Shown one piece after another: positions 61,445-64,000 of a DNA stretch of 64,000 nucleotides. The DNA lies in contig CAWGQC010000004.1 of NCBI GenBank assembly GCA_963824645.1, forward strand, positions 1 through 64,000. Reading direction: 5' to 3'. Made by a program: the position numbers and the translations under genes. Positions within the stretch are counted from its first letter, which is position 1; every line of letters begins with the position of its first letter. This DNA is from Bog-756 sp963824645 (GTDB lineage: Bacteria; Actinomycetota; Acidimicrobiia; Acidimicrobiales; RAAP-2). A model generated the notes under the pieces. The model saw nothing but the letters and a program-made list of their open reading frames with translations. It ran no database searches and had not been told where the DNA came from.

Positions 61445-63534
61445 ACGGAGCGTTCGGACACACCGGCGTTCTCCTCGGCTTCGCCGCCGCCGTAACCGGC
61501 ATCGTGGTCCTGGCCACCGGTCTGTCCCGTGGGCGGTCGTCGACCAAGCGGGCCGGCCTCTTCTACGCCCCGGTCATCCTCCTCGGCGGGGTCGTCGCCG
61601 TGGTGGCCATGGAGCACGCTCTGGTGACCCACGACTTCTCCCTGGCCTACGTGGCCGAAAACAACAGCCGCCAGACACCGGTGCTCTACTCGATCACCGG
61701 CCTGTGGTCGGCGTTGGCCGGATCGATACTCCTGTGGGGAGTGGTACTCGGGGGGTACGCCACGGCCATGGTGTGGCGTTTCCGCCGCCGGGCCGGTGAG
61801 GACCTGGTGGCCTGGGCCACCCTGGTCGTCTACGCGGTGGCCGCTTTCTTCTTCGGTCTCATGCTGGGCCCGTCGGATCCCTTCGCCCACGTGGCCGGGT
61901 CGGTGCCCACCAACGGTCCGGGTCCCAACTCACTTCTGCAGAACAACCCTTTGGTGTTGGTGCACCCACCCATGCTCTATCTGGGGCTGGTGGGATTCAC
62001 CCTGCCCTTCGCCTTCGCCGTCGCCTCCCTCATCACCGGCCGGTTGGACGAGGACTGGCAGGGTGAGACCCGGCGGTGGACGTTGTTCGCCTGGGCCTTC
62101 TTGAGCATGGGGATCCTGCTCGGGGCCTGGTGGTCGTACCAGGTACTGGGATGGGGCGGTTTCTGGGGATGGGATCCGGTCGAGAACGCCGCGCTTCTGC
62201 CCTGGCTGGTGGGTACCGCCTACCTGCACTCGGTGATGGTGCAGCAGCGGCGGGGTCTGCTGCGGATATGGAACCTGTCATTGGTGGTGGCCGCCTTCAG
62301 CCTCACCATCCTCGGTACCTTCCTCACCCGTTCCGGGGTGACCCAGTCGGTGCATTCCTTCTCCAACTCGACCATCGGTCCCTTGCTACTGGGCTTCTTC
62401 GGTGTGGTGCTGGTCACCGGGGTGGGCCTCATCGCCTGGCGCGGCGATCGACTCCACTCGGCCGGCGGCATCGATTCCCCGGTCAGCCGCGAAGGTGCCT
62501 TCCTGGTCAACAACCTGCTGTTCGTGGGCTTCGCTTTCATCGTCCTGTTGGGCACCGTCTTCCCCCTGTTCTATGAGGCGCTCGACCACGGCACCCAGAT
62601 CGGGGTGGGTGCGCCCTACTTCAACCGGTTCTTCGTCCCGGTCGGCCTGGCCCTCCTCTTCCTGATGGCGGTGGCACCGGCCCTGCCCTGGCGCAAAACC
62701 ACTGTGGAGGTGATGCGCGGCCGCCTGGCCATTCCCGCCGCCATCGGGGTGGCGGTGGTGGTGGTGTGCGTGCTGGCTGGTGTGCGGGGGGTCGAACCAC
62801 TGCTGGCCTTCGGCCTCGGTGCCTTCGCGGCGGCGTCGGCCGGTCGGGCTCTCGTCCTCTCGGTGCGCGGGGCCTACCGGGGCGCCCGCACCCACGGCGC
62901 CTCTCCGGCCCGGGCCGGGCTGGCCGGCTGGCGGGGGTTGGTGGGGCGGGCCAACGGCGGCATGGTGGTGCACATCGGTGTGGTGGTGGTGGCCATCGGC
63001 CTGGCCGCTGCCACCTCGTACCTGCACCGCACCGAGATCCACCTGGCCAAGGGCCAGTCGACCACCTTCGCCGGACACCGGATCACCTTCGTCGACACCC
63101 GTACGGTGTCCTCCCCCTCGCGGTCGGCCTACCAGGCCGTTCTCCGGGTCGACCACGGTCTGTTCACCCCGGCCGTCAGCCAGTTCGGGGCGGGAACGGC
63201 AACCGTGGGCACACCGGCCATCGACTCGAGCTGGCGGGACGATCTCTACCTCACCATCGACTCGATCCCGGCCCGCGGAGGGGTGTGGAGCTTCGGTGCC
63301 GTCGAGCAACCCCTGGTCATGTGGCTGTGGGTCGGGGCCGGCCTCATCGGGCTGGGTTCGGTACTGTCGGCCATCCCCGGCCGCCGGCGTCGGCCCACCG
63401 ATCCGGTGTCCACCCCCGTGGTCCGGGCCACCACGCCCCGGTCGCCCGAGGACGGCGGACCGGCGGGGGACCCGGCCCCACCGTCAGGGCCGGAGCCCCG
63501 TCGGCTCCCGGTCACCGCCGGGGAGCCCGGATGA
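61441..63534 (+). CDS. ccmF: Cytochrome c haem lyase subunit CcmF
   Basis: A 697-residue membrane protein with about 15 spans. The WWD-type motif is WGGFWGWDPVENAALLPWLVG. Conserved histidines lie in LVHPPMLYLG and TAYLHSVMV, and VTQSVHSFSNS follows. It ligates haem from CcmE to apocytochrome CxxCH motifs. GTG 61441 is used. The C-terminal 60 residues are Pro/Arg-rich. The stop overlaps ccmG (ATGA). Confidence 0.93.
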   Translation: MNGAFGHTGVLLGFAAAVTGIVVLATGLSRGRSSTKRAGLFYAPVILLGGVVAVVAMEHALVTHDFSLAYVAENNSRQTPVLYSITGLWSALAGSILLWGVVLGGYATAMVWRFRRRAGEDLVAWATLVVYAVAAFFFGLMLGPSDPFAHVAGSVPTNGPGPNSLLQNNPLVLVHPPMLYLGLVGFTLPFAFAVASLITGRLDEDWQGETRRWTLFAWAFLSMGILLGAWWSYQVLGWGGFWGWDPVENAALLPWLVGTAYLHSVMVQQRRGLLRIWNLSLVVAAFSLTILGTFLTRSGVTQSVHSFSNSTIGPLLLGFFGVVLVTGVGLIAWRGDRLHSAGGIDSPVSREGAFLVNNLLFVGFAFIVLLGTVFPLFYEALDHGTQIGVGAPYFNRFFVPVGLALLFLMAVAPALPWRKTTVEVMRGRLAIPAAIGVAVVVVCVLAGVRGVEPLLAFGLGAFAAASAGRALVLSVRGAYRGARTHGASPARAGLAGWRGLVGRANGGMVVHIGVVVVAIGLAAATSYLHRTEIHLAKGQSTTFAGHRITFVDTRTVSSPSRSAYQAVLRVDHGLFTPAVSQFGAGTATVGTPAIDSSWRDDLYLTIDSIPARGGVWSFGAVEQPLVMWLWVGAGLIGLGSVLSAIPGRRRRPTDPVSTPVVRATTPRSPEDGGPAGDPAPPSGPEPRRLPVTAGEPG

Positions 63535-64000
63535 CCATCGAGACGTCGTCCGCCCGACAGTCGCCTGAGCGGTCGGAAACCGACGGGCGGCCCCCATCGG
63601 TCGACCACCCGCCCCCCATCGGCAGCCATACCGCTCGCTGGGTGGCCATCGGCGTGCTGGTGGTGGCGGCCGGACTGATCGCCGTGCTGGCCACCCGACC
63701 ACCGGCGGCGGTGGACGAGGTGCAGAATCCGGTGGTGGGCCGCCTGGCCCCGCTCATAACCGGAGCCACCCTGAACGGAGCCCGTTACACATTGCCCCGC
63801 CGGCCCGGGCGGTTCATGGTGGTGAGCTTCTTCGCCAGCTGGTGCACCCAGTGCCAGAGCGAGGGGCCGGAGCTGGTCAAGTTCGCCTTCGACCACCAGA
63901 GCCGGGGCGATGCCGGCCTGCTCAGCGTGGTGTTCAGTGACAGCGTGAGCGATGCCCGGGCGTCCCAGTCCCAACTGGGTGCCACCTGGCCGACCATGGC
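63531..64000 (+). CDS. Thiol-disulfide oxidoreductase CcmG/ResA-like, cut by window end
   Basis: The 5' 156 codons are visible. A disordered start, one membrane anchor (WVAIGVLVVAAGLIAVLA) and a thioredoxin domain with FFASWCTQCQSEGPEL, whose CxxC is the active site, are present. It reduces the CxxCH cysteines of apocytochrome c and is itself reduced by CcdA. ATG 63531 overlaps the ccmF stop. No stop codon is reached before base 64000. Confidence 0.88.
   Translation, partial: MTIETSSARQSPERSETDGRPPSVDHPPPIGSHTARWVAIGVLVVAAGLIAVLATRPPAAVDEVQNPVVGRLAPLITGATLNGARYTLPRRPGRFMVVSFFASWCTQCQSEGPELVKFAFDHQSRGDAGLLSVVFSDSVSDARASQSQLGATWPTM

Overview
The window is high-GC DNA from an actinobacterium. 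The best guess is an uncultivated or little-studied member of class Acidimicrobiia. The evidence for this is the W-L-V-A-x-D-G-G-I-F-x-F-G repeats in a secreted beta-propeller protein, an F420-type luciferase-like oxidoreductase, a wax-ester/diacylglycerol acyltransferase, and a full System I (Ccm) cytochrome c maturation operon instead of the ResBC system usual in other actinobacteria. The class assignment is inference. I saw no rRNA, tRNA, CRISPR array or intact mobile element.

Positions 1 to about 22,000 look like accessory DNA. Gene-poor gaps alternate with small regulator-plus-effector modules: a MerR regulator followed by a decayed ABC gene, next to a possible insertion-sequence remnant; a secreted propeller protein; a GbsR-DrrA-DrrB drug-export operon; secreted and lipoprotein orphans; a PadR regulator divergent from an FAD monooxygenase; a DUF4440 protein with an ECF sigma factor carrying a SnoaL domain; a VOC protein with a UvrA-like drug-resistance ATPase; a TetR regulator with three stacked palindromes and an MFS exporter; and a Tat-exported GH27-like glycosidase.

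Positions 22,000 to 64,000 are dense and mostly housekeeping: HxlR and DoxX; MetY-MetX methionine/sulfur assimilation; membrane proteins; a DUF885 peptidase; neutral-lipid enzymes (WS/DGAT and an HSL-type esterase); a branched-chain amino-acid ABC operon (binding protein, fused LivH-LivM permease, LivG, LivF); back-to-back valS and cysS; a cold-shock protein; an acyl-CoA dehydrogenase; an LMW phosphatase; an ECF sigma/anti-sigma pair; an F420-type oxidoreductase; a saccharopine-dehydrogenase-like protein; TetR and a helix-turn-helix protein; a glycosyltransferase; enoyl-CoA hydratase and GDP-mannose dehydratase; then ccdA and ccmABCDEFG, which runs off the right end.

Two expression features recur. 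Many genes have a TAnnnT box ending 6 to 8 bases before the start codon, which suggests leaderless transcripts. Several genes are preceded by a mini-ORF whose stop overlaps their start by four bases (ATGA or GTGA). Three of these mini-ORFs also overlap the stop of the gene before them, so they bridge gaps between operon genes. Two otherwise conserved genes (the branched-chain amino-acid binding protein and ccdA) each carry one single-base frameshift. These may be sequencing errors and need checking.
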